From positions 3,348,001 through 3,412,000 of the forward strand of contig NC_091882.1 in the NCBI RefSeq assembly GCF_019399895.1: a stretch of DNA of 64,000 nt. The letters are read 5' to 3'. Numbering within the stretch: the stretch's first letter is position 1; each line of letters starts with the position of its first letter. Origin of the DNA: Cardiocondyla obscurior. Its lineage: Eukaryota; Arthropoda; Insecta; Hymenoptera; Formicidae. The notes beneath the pieces are model-generated. The model was not told the origin of the DNA and made no database searches. It was given only the letters and a program-made list of their open reading frames with translations. Below are positions 12,401 through 27,382 of the stretch, one piece after another. The translations under genes and the position numbers were made by a program.

Positions 12401-15400
12401 GAGCACGAACTACTCGCCGCGCGCTTATGATGCTTGACGATAGCGCGTGATGCAATATCGCTTTGCCCGGCTCTGCTCCCACCTCGAAATTACATAGCTG
12501 TCCAATCCGTTGTGCGTAAACGCGCGCGATTCGGAAACGTCTGCTCGCGCCACGGAGATACGAGAGCTATCGTTATCCGTTTATTTACGGCCGGCCGTCC
12601 GATCGACCGCCCTGCCGCACGATGCATCCGGTATTATCCTCGCGTCCGGGCGTTATGTGCGGGCATTTGGCATTAGCTCGACGGTTAATCGCCACCGGTG
12701 CACCCGCGAGGAATTCTCGAGGGCCTTGGCTAACCGCGTGGGTCAACCCGTTTACGGGAGAATATTCCTTTCGGATAGAGTGTACTCGAGCGATTTCGTT
12801 CAAGCACCAATCTGGGCGCGGATAATGTTAAGCGATCGTTACGATTCGTTTCGCAATTGAAAAGTATTATTCTACGAAAGCTTTAAGGCTTTTAAAAACG
12901 ACTATTGATTTTTACGTTGAGTTTCCGTCGATTTTTTGTTATTTTTTATTTTTGTTTTTTTTTTAATTATTTTTTTTATTTTAATGTACCGTTTTCTCTG
13001 TCGCACGCGAAGGATTGTTTCGCGAATGTAAAATAGTTTTACTGACAGTGACGTTTCCATAGCCGTAAGGAATATAATCGATGTAAACGACACGCGCAAC
13101 TGTCCAACGCAAACCGCGTCGTTTCTCTTTTGTTTATCTCGGAGAAGCCTGACACTTGCCAGCTTCTAAAAGCTACACGTGACAGCTGCCATCGGAGAAG
13201 TCAGCTTTCGTTGCGCGATAATCTACAGCGGTAACGTATACCGCTACACGTACTCGCGTTAGTATTTAAAATGTACAGAGAACACTTGCGATTGCCATTT
13301 ACGAGAATTTCCGATTAAAAAAAAAAAAAAAAAAATTAAAACTTTGTGGCGATCAAATTTTAAGAAATTATAAGGATCGATTTGATTGCAAATGGAATAC
13401 ATCAACGTATAGACAATTATCGTCCCGTAATAAATACACGGACTTTATTATCGAACGAGAATCGAACCGTGATAAACATTTTTAGTCCTCGATACTAACG
13501 CGTGCCGAATCGACGATAACGCACCTCGCATTAAGAGCGGAATGATACGCGCATAACCCGATAATTGCAGTTTGTTCGACAACAAATCTCCGGCGAACGC
13601 GAGATAAACTTCCCCGCGGCCGCGACTTCCATCCATATATCGCACGAAGTCACTTTTCGCGGGGGAGAAACAACGCGCGGCGCGTCGCATTTCTATTTGT
13701 CCCGGCTCGTAAAATGAGTTTATCTCCGGGAGGATACGGACGTGAAATAAAATTCCCTCTCGTTAGCCGGGTTCCTCCTCGCGCTTTCGTTATGACCCTC
13801 TCTCCCCCTCCCGCGCGTTCGCGGCGTATAAAATGTCGCGACGGAAATAAAATTTGATTCGACCTCTCCCGGCGCCGACGTTTATCAAATTTCGCTACGC
13901 CCCATAATTTTAGCCGCTCCCCGACAAATGGTTTAGCGCGGCCGCGTAAATAAATGACATCGTCTTGAGCTCGCGTTTAAAAACCGCGAACGCGCAATGG
14001 TCTAATTATTTCGGCGAACGTGCGCGGTGCCGCCCGCGCGGCTTGGTAGCCGCATTAAATATCAAACGGCGTCGAATATTAAAAATTTATTTCACGCACC
14101 GAGAAGCGGGATGTGATTTTTCGTGGGAAATAAAATCCCCGGCGGAGAATGCGCCGGGGGATTTTTGGGTGCTCCGCGCGAATTCAATTGTCTGGAAGAT
14201 ACAATTGCGACGAAATCGGGATTTTGCGCGGTATTGGTCTGCACGCAGTCTGCCGTATGCTGTAACAACACGGTGAAAACGCGCGAGATCTGGATAATAA
14301 CTTTGGACAGATTCCAAATGGCAATCGCTCGTATATCGCTGCACTAAACAACGCTCGGTAATGAATGGCAATTATGATTGGGCCGTAAACGCGCCGTAAA
14401 CGTACCATTGAACGTACACCTGTGAAAAATGCGGCATTACGTAAATGACACCGCTGAGTATCGCGAACCGGCCTTCTCCCGCATATATAAAGACATTTTA
14501 TTGCGTATAGAAATGATCGCGGCAAAGTAATTTAATTAAATCGCTCGCGTAAAATAAAACCAATATTTTTTCAGTATTTCCGCTACAAAGGGCGAAATAC
14601 GATTACACGAAAAAGGTAAATGAATATCAAATCTAGCCGAAATGCGGCTGAAATCACACGGTGGGGAAATGTATCCGAGAGGATCGATTCGGATAAAATA
14701 TAATTTTTTGAGAGATGCGTGTTTAATTCAGAGAATAGCAAAAAAAAAAATATATATATATATATGTATATGTACAATATATTTATTTGTCATCATGTAA
14801 ACCACAACGTTTACAATTTGCGAGATCAAAAAGCATGCGTAACAGCCCGCAATCGCAATGAAAGCGCAGCTCGCAGGATAGAAACTAAAATAACTCAATA
14901 ATTTAAAACGGTTTGCGAAAAACAGCGGTTGCACAAACGCTTATCGTTCTTGATCAATGGTATGAAATTACGACAAAGTGAAATCCATTATCTTGTCACA
15001 AAGGGCGTGCGGTGAGATTTTTATAAATGCTCTGCAACTAGAACCGTCGATTACCGGCTCGCCCTCGAAACAGATCGAAAAACCGAGCGATACTCCGAAC
15101 GGACTTTCGAATTATTCATATAATTGAAGTGGTAATCCGTACTTTCAGTTATTTTGATTCGCCAACACTTTCAATTGAGTTGAACTTTTTTTTACGAATT
15201 TAATTGTGCTTCATGGGTGACGTTGTATCAATAATTTTTGTTTCAACGAAATATTAGAACAAGTAAAAATAAATATAGAGCGTATTCGGAAAAAAGAAAG
15301 GAGGATAGATTAACAATTTTTTTGAATTCATGAACGTAAAGAGATTTTTTTTTCTTTAAAATAAAAAAAAGTGAAATGCAGTAATAACAATTGTAAACGG

Positions 15401-18400
15401 ATGGTATTTAAAAATATTTTCCTCGGATTTCGCGTTCATGTTTCCGGATTTCGAAAGTCAGTCGGTGGCATCGATTCTTGTCTTCTTTTAAAGTAACGAA
15501 CGAATCGACATCCGATATTCGCGCGAGCAATAGCCCTTCTTGTATGCGAGAATGTGACGTGCGAAGAGTTTGATAGCACCGATACGAATTTTTCAAGTGT
15601 AGCATGACTAATGGTATCGATACCCGGAGTTTCTGAACATCGGCATTCGTATCCCCGCGTAACCGCAGGCGAACTCGGGTCGTTCATCGGGAAAATGGGC
15701 GGCCATTATTGTAATAAAGCATCCCATAACTGCGCAGTCTATCCTACCTAATGGTACAACGACGAATCTATCAATGTCAGGCTCGAGTCGGCGGCAGTGG
15801 TAACGGCGCGTACTTCGTCAGACGCAGCCTTGCGCTCGCTCATTCGAATTCGCGTTGTAATGCCGTAATGCGCATAATAGAACCCTCCAAAACCCAAATT
15901 AATTGAAAGTGCACCTTTCGTCACGCGAAATCCGGCGCGGAGCACATTCGCGGGATGTCCGTGCATAAAAGTAACGTTGTCACTTATATGAAGTTAAAAG
16001 TAATCTTTATCTCGCATTCCTATGAAATCTGTTCATTCGCGACTTGACGTTATATTTATACTTATAAAAATAAAAAATAAAAAAATTAATAATAATAATA
16101 ATAATAAAGACCTTTCAAAACCTTTTAATTTTATTTCGTCGTGCAATTCAAACGCTAAGTTATACGGCTCAACAGGATACGCAGAATATTCCGGGACAAA
16201 AAAGCGTGTTGCCGAACATTTTCGTTGACAATACGCGAGGTGAGGTATCGGAATTACGATTTAAAGCGCGGAGCTACGCCGCGGTCAGGCAAGTTTATGA
16301 TGAAACGGAAGGAAGCAGGATGGAGGGTGCACTCAACGCGCGGTGGAGAAAACGGAAGGAAAGAGGTCGACGGCATCGTCCGTGTCACGTGGTTAACGAT
16401 CTGTTCGGTCGCACGAGAACGAGAATCGTCGTCCGGGGCCAGAAATGCGGAGGCATAGCGCGTGTTCATTTACCGGAAAGCTATTTCCCGCCCGTCCATT
16501 ACCGGACCGGTCCGGGCCGTACGGTACGTTCGTGCGACCACACGGACGAGTATCCCGCAATTGCAACCGAGCACGCGTGCTTTCTGTATAAATGGACGTT
16601 ACTTTAAGCGAGGCTGCACGGCTTACTAGCCGTCATTATTCTGGATTAGTCATCCGAAACGAAAGGGGAATCGGTTATGCGAATTAATAACGAAAGGAAT
16701 TACGGTATTAAAATATAATACGAAATGTCATTATCAAAATTTTTAACCAATCGAACCGTATAATTTTTTTTTTAAACCCGGTGAGTTTTTATAGTTGGAG
16801 TGTAACGAAGGAAATGTTCGCGAGATTGAAACGTATCGCGAGAAAGGTAGCAAGCTGAGTTATTTATTATCTTAATGCATCGCGAGCTTGATAAATTATT
16901 ACTCGATGTGTTTGTACCTCAGTCATTCAATAAAAGCTTTTTTAGTCCTCCCCTTTTTAATATCTACGATTAAAAAGAAAGAAAGAAAGAATAGAAAGCA
17001 AATGCTCTTCACTTTTATGCGCTGTCTATATCCGCAACTTTCCAATCTTCGGAGTAAAATATCGCGGTAAAGCCGCGGTAGAATTTCCGCTGAGATAGTC
17101 CCGCCGCGTGAATTAATCGAGAAGAAAAATAGAGGATGCCGCTATCGTATTTATATCTCGTCGAAGTAACGTTAAAGAAAAAAAAAAAAAAAGAAAAAAA
17201 ACCTCGAGGGAAAGTAAAAAATGCACGTAGTCTCGGAACTGTCGCTGAAAAATCGATTAGGCGAAATAAATCTTGCAAAGAGTTTAAAATAGAAAAAAAA
17301 AGAAGGAAAAAAAAAAACAGTTTTTTTCCGGCCGGCAAAAATGATTTCTCGACCCCTTTCCGCCGTCTCCTCCTTCGTTCGTTTGTCCCCCGGTGGTCCT
17401 CCACAAATCACAACTCGCGATAAATGTTCGCGGTCGGTCTCGCACGATTATTTATTGCCGTGAAAGCGAAGAGCACCGTTTTGCAACGAGCTCCTGCCCG
17501 CTCTTACATAATAGAATAACTTGCAGATCTCTCGGGTTAATGATTCGTATGAACTAATTATTCATTATGTACGCGCACGATTAACCAATCAATCTATCAA
17601 CGCAACGTAGGCTTATATTGATCAACAGGGCAATACACCAGAAAAAAAAAAAATAAAATAAAAATAAAAAGAATTAAATCGCCGATTCTGTTCGTTTGTA
17701 ATAATTTTTTTAATTATTACGCATTATATATATAGATATTTTTTTTTTTAAGCAAAAAACTGAAAATATTACGTAACAATGAATATGAATTTCGTACTTT
17801 TTTATATCAAAAGAAATGTGAGATTTACTTTTCAGTTTTAATCCGGGCGTTCAATTTTTTTTTTTTATCTTTTTTCGGTAAAACAATTAATTAAATTATC
17901 AAGCTCTAAAAAAATGTTTTTTTTTTTCTCTCTTGGACGGATTAAATTTGATTTAATTCGTGATATTAAAAGGTAACGATAGAAAGTGTCAGATGGATCG
18001 AGCCTATCTCGGATATTAACGGCGTGTCTTCCCAAAGTTTCCCCCGACTTCTAAAGACGCTTAACGTTGAATTTGCTAATTATAACGAATTAAACTGAAT
18101 GAGATTAGCTCAAAGAAGGTAAACGGATAACGCAATTCCCGCCGGGAGTTTAGTGTCGGGAGTCCGTGGGATCTTCCGGAGGATCGCGGAGCGCGCGGCT
18201 CTCGGGCGGCAATCTGCCGATTTAGCGCGTGCAAAATAGACGTAGTTACCGAAGTTGCCAGTCGTAAATCGCGAATTCGGGTCGGGCGAAGAACGCCGGG
18301 GCGCCGAGCGTAGAAGCTCGTGTCAAAAGGGCGAGGGCGAAACGACGACGGCGGCGGTGGGCATCTAATTAATAACTGGCGTCGCGCGCGACTGTCGCCG

Positions 18401-21400
18401 CGAAACAAGAAACGGCGTAAATAACCATCCCGCGCGATTGTTCGCCGTGAGATCACGGAGGAAAGCCCGAAAACTCCGCGAGCACGGGACGCCCGTGCTA
18501 ATTAATTAGCCCGCGTGTCGTAATCGCGCGTAAAAGTCACCCGCGAGACGCGCGTCACCGCGAGAAGCGCCGGAAATTCATCGCGCGCTCGCATCCTCGT
18601 CGGATGCTGCGCGGGCGAGAAGGCCGCGTATTTATTGTTCAATAACGTCGAAATACTGCAGTTACCGAACTTCGGTGGCAAGCTGCGTCGTGTAAGTCTA
18701 AACATATGCGCGAACGAGTTAATTGCTGAGATAATATTCGGCTCTCTTGTGCGTTTTCCTTCGCATGTATCGCGTCCCGTGCGTGTAAATATTAATCCTG
18801 CCGGTTATTCAGCGCGCGGGCGCTGGCAAGAGAATTATCTTCCCACCCAGCATTACCGTAATCGCTTAAATTCGCGTGAATGCAACGCAAACCCGAGGGG
18901 TCCTTTGCGCGGCTCTTTTTGAAATAAAATCAAATATTCTCTCGTCGATCTGTTCCGTCTCGCTTCGATCGACCGCAGCGCGCACTTGCGCGCGAAGGAA
19001 TATATACATTTGTTTATTCGCGCCGGTAAATTCTCTCTTGTTTTCCGTTTTGCTTTCTGCCGGCGGACCGCGCGTTGCGCGTCGCAGATAATTATATTTA
19101 GTTCGGCGTCCGGTCCAGAGCTGTCCGGCGGCAACGGTGGCGACTATTAATCCGATTCGGTCCTCGCGCGTAATAACGAGGTGGAAAGCGGATAGTCGGG
19201 GGCTGGTCCGACGCGATTCGATTTCCCGCGGAACGGCGGCCGACGCGGCGTAACTTCCGGAATATAATCATGTGTCGCCCGATCGGGTCCACCCGGCCAT
19301 TAGATTCGACCGTGTACATTGTAAACAGATTAGTTCGCCGACTCGAGGCGAAGCTGATTAATCAGCAGCCGGGTCCGGACCCCGCGAGTCCGCGATCCGC
19401 GACGGCCGGTGTGTGCGTATGCGCTATGCGTGCACAAATTCGGCCGTTACGACGAGTTGCGCACTTACGCGCGATCCCGGGCACAATGTGTACACGCATG
19501 CCGCACGCTCGGTCGCCTCCGAATGAAATAGCGCGTCCACTGTGGACCGTACGTTGAAATTGCTTCGCCGATCAAACCCCACGAATCCCCGCGTCGTTCC
19601 ACACTGCCGCGCAAACGAGAACGAACCGCCGAGTCTCGAATCTCTGTTTATACGCGCAAATTCGCAAGCCTTGTAGAACAGCGAAGACAACGGGGTCCTG
19701 TACACCGGTTTTACTCCGCGTATCAAACGAAAAAAAAAAAAATTTAATCTTTCGTTTTCTCTCCGCCGAGCGAGTGAACGTGCTGTGCGAGCAACGCGCG
19801 CGGTAATGCTTTTACCACGGAAAACGTGATTCGGTGGAAAAATAAAAAAAAAATAAAAAAAAGAGGAAGTGTTAACGCCGGTAATCTCGACGTTTGATTC
19901 AGCCGCGAACGGAGAATAAATGGTGAATTGCCTAAGTGACGAGATCGGTTGGCCCCGCAAAAGTTCGTCGTTAGCTTGGCCACGCGGAATACAATGGTTT
20001 TCATGTCGCATTGGTTACGTTTAATTACCGTCGAACTTTAGCCGAGTAAATTCGATCTTGGGTATCGCAACGCCAGCCGCCTATCAATCCGATCCGTCGC
20101 CGTCGCGCCGAGCAAAAGGAGATGTATTTCGATACCTCGAATGTCGATGCCACTTGAAGCCACGAGGCAAATTGTTTGTTGAGCCCTGGATATTCGACTG
20201 ATCATTGATTGATTGACGGTCGGCGACTAGGTCGTTAGAACGCGCGTTTGCCAATCAGCGAGTTTAAATGAACCCGTCGGCTGAGCTGATACTTTTAATT
20301 ACGACACTCGAGCAAGTGAGGGAAAGCTCGCGAAAGAAATCCTGTTATTACGAGATCGATAACGCGTTAATTGCTATCACTTAATCAAGGCGTGATCGTA
20401 CCTCATTGAGATAGTTGCGCACAATTAACAAATACGATTAGAAAATACTACTCGTACAAAATTGAAGGAGCTTTTATTTTAAGTTTTAGAAAATTTTTTA
20501 TTAAAAAGAAAAAAATAAAAAACGCATCTTGAGTGTTTAATGACGAGCGAAAATATATTTTATTTGATTAACACAAAGATATTTCGTTTTGGAAATTAAT
20601 ATTCCGGGTCTTAGAAATTTAATACTGAGATTAGAAACGATAGAGCGTCGCGAAACGGTTCCCGCGGTTATCGATAGAAGTTCTAATTATCTTCACAGTG
20701 GAAGAGGGGATGGGTACGCACGGCGTATAACGCGGAAAATGTCATAACTATCCGCCCGCTGAAGAGGCATTCGTCATCTTTCGAATTTCCTGCGCGAAAT
20801 ATCATTACGCCACGGACGTGGCGCGCGGTCCTGCATCCATTCTCCGAAAACTTTCATCCGCCGTAGATCACGGTGAGCGTATACGCGTATCTCCTCCAGC
20901 CCTCCCGCATGCAGTTCCACACAAAAGCGATATGCACGCGCGCGCGCGATGCGGCACACGACGTCGTGACTTATAATCGAGAAACGTACGACGAGACGCG
21001 CTCGTCCGGAAAATTGCGGGGACGTCTTCCCGGCTGTTGCATACGGAGTCTGTTCGCCGAAACGGAGCGAATGCGAGATGTGCGCGAGGGGAGGTAAAGA
21101 AGACGGGACAAGGAGGCAAGGGGCTTTACGGAAGTCGAGCTTTTCGCGAACGACTTTCGCGACAAGTTTTCCGGCTCGATTTTACGAGCGGCTCCGCGTG
21201 CATGGAAACGCATCTCTGTTACACCGGACTTCACCGTGGAACGGCAGCCTTTTTCACGTACGTTTTCTATGCGCCTGTCTACGCCCGTGTGTACGTACGT
21301 ACATATACATATGCTTGGGCGCAATTTATTCGCTATAAATCCAGCGAGGAATTGAACATGATATCGAGACGGGTTCGGCAACGGCGTCGAAAAAATATGG

Positions 21401-24400
21401 GTCTCGGTAAGAGTTTCGTCTTACGAGAAATGAATCGAGAGGGAGAGAGAAAGTCGATGACGTTTAAAACTAGATTTTGTCACATTAATTTTTTACGACA
21501 CATGATTCACGGCGATTCAAGCTCGAGTTTATTAAAAAATATTGCATAAAAAGTTATAAATTTATTAAAACGTGTTTTAAGTAAGTTGTTATCCTCGCGA
21601 CTGTAAGTTCGAGTCGGACGAAACAATTTTATTCGGACGAGAAAGAGAGGCGTGCGCGATTACAGCTTGTACACTTCATTTATACGTCGTGTAATTGTGA
21701 TAAGCGAAATTGCGGTGGCGGAATCGAAGCCTTATCGCGGCGGCGGGGAAAACGTGTGCCGATGTGTGGACGCGCGTAAGCCCAGCTTGCCGGACAAATG
21801 ATTCATAACGGATCGTCGTAAATCCGTAATTAATTATGTCACGTCGCGCGCGTTATCGTTTAGCGAACGCGGTGTCGGTCGGCGCGCGAGAATGAAATTC
21901 GCGTGTCGACGTAATTAATTTTGTGCCTGACGTGCGACAGCAGGAGCGAATATCACTTCGATGGAAGAAAATTAACATAAACGCTTACCGGATGCGGATG
22001 CGAGCGTCGTCGCAATGAAATATACATCACACGTGGATCGCGAAGGGTGAGCGCGATTCATGGGGAACGCGGGCCGGGCTCGGCTTTTAGTTTTATTTCA
22101 TCTAATTGAATTTATCTCTTCGAATTATTCCCGTGGAAAACTAGGCATCGAGATAGAAGGTTTTTCATTTCCGATACGATCGGTTAATACAATTTTCGAT
22201 GTATATCGTGCCCGTCGCGCCCAAACGAAAGTGGCACGATTTTAAAAAATTCCTATTTTAATGCTACCATTTCTTTTCAATCCTAAAAATAAAAAAAAAA
22301 AAAATAAAAAAAAGAAAAACCTACGTACGCAATATTACGAGTTTAATTTGTATAAAGCGGATTTAATTCAGTTTATTTATGTACTCGTGATAAAGTTCGC
22401 TAGGTATACGGATCGGATAAGATGCCGCCATCGCGCACGGTTAATTTTCGCCAGTGTAAAAAAAAACGAAAAAAAAAAATAAAAATTGGTTTTCTGCGAG
22501 CGCGCTTATTCACGGAAGATGTAACGCGTACACGTCTACATTATGCACGGCTCAGTTAAGAAAGATTGAATTTAAAGCGCGTCGCGTACAAATATGCGAC
22601 TCTCTCGCAAAAGAAATAACGCTGTAGTCGGCGATGTAATCCTGCGTGTTGTAAAAGCACGCTGAGAGAGATATACCCCGCGCGACGCTCGGCATCGCCG
22701 AGAGTTACGTCATTTCTACCGTGGAACGGGTGCTCTTTACTCTGCGCCGCGAGTACAATTCTATAATAAAAAATAAAAAAAAGAGAGAGAGAGAGGAAAA
22801 AAAAAAGAGAGCGCAGAGTTAACTAAATCCTACGAGAGCGGAAAAATGGCCGTGCTTTCGTGGGCCACGGGGCGGATCATTTGCCTAACGACGAAAGTTA
22901 TTACGACGAGCCTCGGTATCCGTAAAGGACTTATGGCCTCCGGCGGGCACATCGCACTCCTGGACGATATTTTTTTCGCGCGACTGTGAAAAATTATGAT
23001 CCGCGATAATACGCGAACCTTGCTGACGCTGTGTTTAAAAAATCATTACTTTAATTGTGTTAATTTATTTTTTTTTTTTTAACTTTCTTTTTTACTGCGC
23101 GTTTTAAGAAACTATTAAGTATATAGTATAGTTATTTTGATATATTTCGTACAGAATTTTTTTTTTTTATTGGTCTTACGTATTATAATTTTGGTATATT
23201 TTTTAATTTACTACATAATTCTTTATGATGTTTTCAAGAAATAAAATTCCGCGTTGCGAAATATTCTACGCCGACGGATATCATTTTACCAGTACGTTAC
23301 GAGAAAATGAGCTAAAGCGAATTAAAGATTTTAAAGTCAATTTGGGACATCATTAAGCAAATATCGTTACTATAACGTAATGAATCCACGTGTTAGAACG
23401 TTTAACAGGTCTCGAAGAAAGCCAGCGGAGTGTTAAACGCGTGCTTCTTTTAAATCGCGGTATAGTATTAATATTACGTATGCAAAAAAAGAAAAAAGAA
23501 GAAAATATCGCGTTCGCGTGTCGATCGTTTAAAGCGTTTCGGTCACGTTCGGCACGTTACTCGAATAATGTATGTGGAAGTAATGCGTAGTCGGAGATGA
23601 ATTTAACGCAACTGCCTCCCCTCGTGTCCTCGTTCTTAATCTCGATGATACACGCCACTTCGTCCTCTTATATGCCGTGATGCTAATGAATCTTCGTCGT
23701 AAATTCGAGACGCCGCGATGTTAAGCGACTGATACCGCTCTGGTGTGACTCGTCATTCTCGCCTCGTTACAGCGATTATCTCGTTGCATTCATCACGTAA
23801 TCTCGCATAAAACTCACCCGTCAGGCGCAAGTAATTATTTAAATAAAGGAACGTTTCGATAATTTTTAAAAGAATTTTTTATAATTTTAAATCATGAAAA
23901 ATGCGGAGAAACGAGGACACGAAAAAGATCTCGAACAAAAGTAAGGGGATATAAAGAATAAAATATAAATATTTGTAAACGTAATACAGAGAGAATATAT
24001 GACAATTTGGTTTACAGCTCCATTGTATAATATTCCTGAAGTTATAACCGCGTAGTCGAATTGAAGAGAGCGAGCGCGAAAGTACCATATTTTGTCATTG
24101 ATGCCGACATCCCACCCATTCAAAGAACAGCTTTTTAACAGTGATAAAATGCTGAAAAAAGCCGCCTATTGATGTTGAACTCAATATCTGTAGTAGGGAG
24201 CGATTCGAAAAGTTTCCCCCTTGGAAAAACGTTTCGCGACCGCGGGGAAAAGTGGATGGAAAATGGACGATGTCGATCGGTGGGGCGCGCGCGAGGGGCT
24301 GCTCGACAATTAGCGATGGCCGAAAAAACGGTTTCCGCCTTAATGAACGTTTGCTCATTTATGCATTGGAGCGTAACGAACCGGCAGAATCGCCCCTGCC

Positions 24401-27349
24401 CTACCACGGACGTCCCTTTCGCGCCCTCCTCGTCCCCGAAGAGATCGCTAATTGAGGGATCATAAATGCAAACTCGGGGAAATCCGGCGCGCGCCAACGA
24501 TAGCGGGCGTCGCGAAATAGCGGCGCCGTGTTTCTCCCGAAAATATTGGCCGCGGAATTCGAACCGATCGCCAACGCCGCTCATCAATCACTTCCATCAC
24601 GTCGGCATAGTCGCTCTTCCACTCGCGTGTTTTTTTGTTCACCTCTTTTTTTTTTTATCTCTCGTCCCAGCATCCCTCGTTCGGTAACAACGCACCGGAT
24701 CCGACGCGAAGCGACTGAGAGATCGATACACGCGCGATAGGAATGACCGTCGTTCAGGAGAAAAAAAAAAAAAAAACCCTCCGTCAGATTGTCGAGAACA
24801 CCGGAAAGTTGATTGTCGGATATTTTGGACTACCGTTCTAAATCCTTGCCCTAGGCGAAATTTGGATTGTTGAATTTTGAAAGGTGCTCCCGGCACGTGT
24901 AACGTTTCATTCTTAAAGTCGCGTGACTCTTGGAGAATCCTTTGAGTATTCTTTAATATTTAAATTTATTTAAATATTTAAATCGATCCGCCGACAGGGT
25001 TGCGTCTTGGATAATTGAATTCTTGCGCTGTTACATTCCCTAACGGTTCAACAACGTATTTTCGCGCATTCCTGAATCTTTTAATTCCCGAAGCGCGCCG
25101 TATCAGAAAGATCCAAATGAGCAGACCTCTGAATCTTTATCAGTGAAATTTACAAGTTCTATATATTTTAATACATTTCGGGATGCTCCGCCGTTCTCGA
25201 ATACTGCGAGTCTTGATACGGACATTTACCTTCCTTTGTCCCCGCGCTGTGCCCCCCTCCGGGGAAATCCTGGCAGGGGCCATGAACTCTTATCTTTAGA
25301 TTTTTATTATCTTTCTCAGTCGCCGGGATTATCGTATTTACGGATTTATGGCACTGTAAATATTTTAATTGCGCGAAACGCGAGCTCGGTGAATTATCAC
25401 TTTTTCATTAATTTTTGTCTACTTTCTGCGCGGACGGTTTAACGCGCGGGGGGACGATCGTCCGAGTTATCGATATTTAATCTGCCGGCGAATGAAACGT
25501 TACCCATATCCATTATCTGATTTAGATTGACACGAATGGATTGGATTTAATTTGTTTAATCGCGATGCAATTTAATTGCTCGCGACTTCACTGATATTAA
25601 ACGCCGGAGCGTCCGCCGTGTCCACGCACACGTGCGTGTCGAATGTAAAAAGGAATCGTGCATGAAACGAGATGATCATCTTTCCGCGAGTGGGTGTTTT
25701 TTTTTTATTTTTATTTTTTTTTTTTATTTATTTTCTTTTTTTTCCTTTTTGTAATAATCGTTTTGTGATAGAATATTTAGTTACACGTCGTTGCGCTTTC
25801 AATGCGAGTCGTTCACGTTAAAAATTGATGCTGTTTTTCCAACATATTCGCTTGATAATGTAATAACTGTCGTATATATATTACCCGATGCTTTATGTGT
25901 CTCGACAAAGAGATTTCTCTTTATATGTTAAACATTACATTTTTAATCATCCGCGCCGTGCTCGTTCTCCGCATGTCATTGCTTCATATTTATAATTCAC
26001 ATCGCGAATGCGGTAAACAATTAATCCATCACCGATGTTAATTATAACAATACCTTCGTTATAAGAGCTAATGCACGCAGTAATATTATCCGCCAAAGTC
26101 ACGTTTTATTAACAACATACGCGTTAAAGATTTAATTACTTTCCGGTGATTAATTTTCATTACCCCTCCCTCTCTTTTTTTTTTTCGTATATATATGTAT
26201 ATATAAATTGAGCTACTTTTTATGGTAAACTCTCAGTAGTTTTCTCGGGCAGTGTCTCGTAGTTATTTATAAGAGAACGAAGACGATTCTCGCTAGTCGC
26301 CAATAAATTACGGAATCGCGTACCCTGCACCGTCGCGGGATTAAATGTTTAAGATTAAAAGTACAGTTTGTACCTTGAAGTACGAGGGCGTTTCTTTTAT
26401 CCGCGGATCTCTCGATTTTCTATCGATACATCTCGACCGCACCTTCGGATCTGTTCACGTTGATAAAAAGCCATTTCGACGGCTGACCGATTGGTCCATT
26501 CGTTTGTTCAGCTAGCTATTCATCGCAGCAAGAAATGTAAAAAAAAAAAAAAAATGCTTGATAGAATCGCGCTGTTTCGCGCAGCCATGAAAAATTTCAC
26601 CCGCGAGATAAAGAAATGTGTTTTCGTATTCTAGGCGATAAATTAAAGGCCGCGAGACGCTAAGCGGAATAATAATAATTTAAAAGAAATTATTAAATTA
26701 TTAAAATCTTTTAACTCTTTGATAAAAAAAAAAGAAGAAGAAGAAGTTGAATATATTTAAACTGATAGGTATTAAAAGATCTCAAAGAATTTTCTTCTCG
26801 ATATTGAAATCGATACGAGCTATTAATACTTTGTCTCGATATATGTGGCTATTTCAGAAACTCGTTTATGCCAAGAAAGAAAGTAAAGGAAAATGATATC
26901 GCTCCCATTCTGGGGTCTTGCACTTTTATAAGAAACCCTCCCTTACACAAGAGATTCGTCCTTTGATACTCTATCTTTTCCTTACTCCATTTCGCGCCCC
27001 CTTACTTTGTACAATTTTTAGATTTTGCAAATTCGGGTTTCGCGAGCCCTCTACGACCTGGGATCCCGGCATTCCTCGCGCCTTCGAGTGTACCTTTGTT
27101 TTCTAAACTGCCTTAAAATATCGCAGTCGTTAAAACTTTGCAATTTTATAACTTTTAAGTCTGAATTCGAAAAAGGTGGAACTTACTAGTTCGAGACGCG
27201 GAAAGAAGTCAAGGGAAGAGACCCTCGGAAGGGGAAGCGATGGTGGACACTCGTTTAATATTTAACAAACTTCGCGCTCACGGTTATAAAGAACGTAAAC
27301 GAGGGTTTGCAGGATTTAGAAATGTCAAGCAAGAAAAAAAGAAAACGTT

Positions 27350-27382
<33 letters not shown>

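Noticed and set aside
16206..16607. 133-codon plus-strand frame rich in Arg
   Set aside because: The composition reflects CpG-rich DNA read in frame. There is no domain, and a minus-strand frame overlaps.
19424..20011. 195-codon minus-strand open frame
   Set aside because: It runs across an A/T homopolymer (poly-F stretches) and has no domain or splice context.
21037..21549. 170-codon plus-strand open frame
   Set aside because: It overlaps an alternating Z-DNA-type tract and a competing minus-strand frame of similar length. No protein family was recognised.
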